Shown here one piece after another: positions 63,327 to 64,000 of a DNA stretch of 64,000 nucleotides. The DNA comes from Sideroxyarcus sp. (lineage in GTDB: Bacteria; Pseudomonadota; Gammaproteobacteria; Burkholderiales; Gallionellaceae), in the NCBI GenBank assembly GCA_030651895.1, contig JAUSBR010000003.1:52354-116353 (forward strand), in the 5' to 3' direction. Below the pieces are notes generated by a model. It ran no database searches. It was not told the DNA's origin and saw nothing but the letters and a program-made list of their open reading frames with translations. The translations under genes and the position numbers were made by a program. Each line of letters begins with the position of its first letter. The first letter of the stretch is position 1.

Positions 63327-64000
63327 GCCGCGCAGTTTCTACGCGGCATGCGACAGGGGGATTAAGGATGGATGATTGATTTGTTACGGAAGAAACCAAA
63401 CCGTCGGGGGTTGCCCGACAGCAAGTTACTTTCTTTTGCTTCGCCAAAAGAAAGTAACCAAAGAAAAGGCGACCCCAGCGCGCCGCCCCTGCGGGGTTCC
63501 CTGCGTTGCTCAACCAGACAGGCCTCCTCATAAACTCGCACGATCCGCTACGCGGCCACGTGCTCAAACATTTTCGTCGGACTACCCCTGTCTGGTCTGC
63601 GCTACTCGGCGGCGCACAGGGGATGAAAATTCAAAACCAAACCCCAAAAACCAGAGAGGCGGGCAAGGCCCGCCTCTCTCCAATCAAAAAAGAATCGTGC
63701 GCGAAGCGCACACAAAACCGTCTTTGACTTTCTTTCCCCTGTGCGCCGCCTCGATATTTCGCAAACAAGCGGAGGTTTAGGCGAGCACTGTCCGAGCTCC
63801 GCGGCAGGGCACGTTTTGTGTGCCCTGCTAGGGCGAGTTGCGCAGCCCCGCTTGTTTGGGAAATATCGAGGGAACCCCGCAGGGGCGGCGCACCGGGGGC
63901 GACTTCTTTTGGTTATTTTTCTTGGCAAGACAAGAAAAGTGACTTGCCGCCGGGCAACCCCCGGCAAATAATTTCAGCTGTCTATTACCATCCACAACGA
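63327..64000. other. gene-free stretch of about 670 bp dominated by nested inverted repeats
   Basis: I see no supportable gene. The open frames here are Arg/Pro-rich products of the repeat and lack ribosome binding sites. See the repeat entry for the structure. Confidence 0.7.
63404..63964. repeat. complex inverted repeat of about 560 bp
   Basis: The ends GGGGGTTGCCCGACAGCAAGT (from 63405) and, inverted, ACTTGCCGCCGGGCAACCCCC (to about 63962) match with two differences. Next inside are CCGCCCCTGCGGGGTTCC and its inverted partner GGAACCCCGCAGGGGCGG. Further pairs are ACCAGACAGG/CCTGTCTGGT, GGCGCACAGGGGA/TCCCCTGTGCGCC, the palindrome GAGAGGCGGGCaagGCCCGCCTCTC (about 63655-63679), and TCGATATTTC/GAAATATCGA around CAAACAAGCGG. 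Confidence 0.8.

Noticed and set aside
63602..63967. 121-codon minus-strand frame and similar frames in the terminal repeat
   Set aside because: They lie wholly within inverted repeats and are of the kind often misannotated as hypothetical proteins; no ribosome binding site.

Overview
The window looks like chromosomal DNA of a betaproteobacterium. By eye the coding sequence is about 60 % GC. The order tpiA-secG-tRNA-Leu(GAG)-nuoA-N, the divergent rluD/bamD pair with pgeF behind rluD, and proteobacterial intergenic repeats of the type seen in Nitrosomonadales all point that way. A Gallionellaceae or Sideroxydans-like host is my best guess from memory of such genomes; nothing in the window proves it. 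I see no prophage, insertion sequence or CRISPR array, so most of the window is core genome with small repeat elements scattered through it.

Layout. 0-5 kb: small membrane, secreted and stress-type proteins (superinfection-immunity-like, rhodanese, TPR membrane protein, DUF4156 lipoprotein, NrfJ/OB-fold protein, CsbD), separated by four terminators that share the same stem. 5-12 kb: purL (carrying an in-frame palindromic repeat) divergent from nnrD, a DUF2937 gene and a spermidine-synthase-like gene, then a histone-H1-like DUF2934 protein. 11.8-16 kb: a minus-strand cluster ZIP transporter, 140-bp hairpin repeat, CDF exporter, rimO, YkgJ, crcB, DUF190. 16-21 kb: a chemoreceptor fused to PilZ, an MHS-type transporter, an aldehyde dehydrogenase. 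20.8-34.5 kb: pgeF-rluD/bamD, two NUDIX enzymes, mscL, a CHASE2 cyclase-SH3-M48 operon, mlaA, htpX, cytochrome b561-YceI, HPP-lipase, amt.

34.5-50.4 kb holds a complete 14-gene respiratory complex I operon (nuoA-N), with tRNA-Leu, secG and tpiA upstream, all on the minus strand. NuoL carries a His-rich linker that includes two copies of a common intergenic repeat motif.

50.4-63.4 kb has a theme: pstSCAB (high-affinity phosphate uptake) is followed by an EAL-CBS-GGDEF protein, two acyltransferases that look like OlsA and OlsB (ornithine lipid synthesis), dgkA, an unusual pyruvate-kinase-like protein, a glycosyltransferase of the type that makes glycolipids, a PAP2 phosphatase and a secreted Zn-dependent phospholipase C-like protein. 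Together these could replace phospholipids by phosphorus-free lipids and recycle diacylglycerol when phosphate is scarce. This link is inference from family membership and proximity. The window ends in a 560-bp complex inverted repeat without believable genes.
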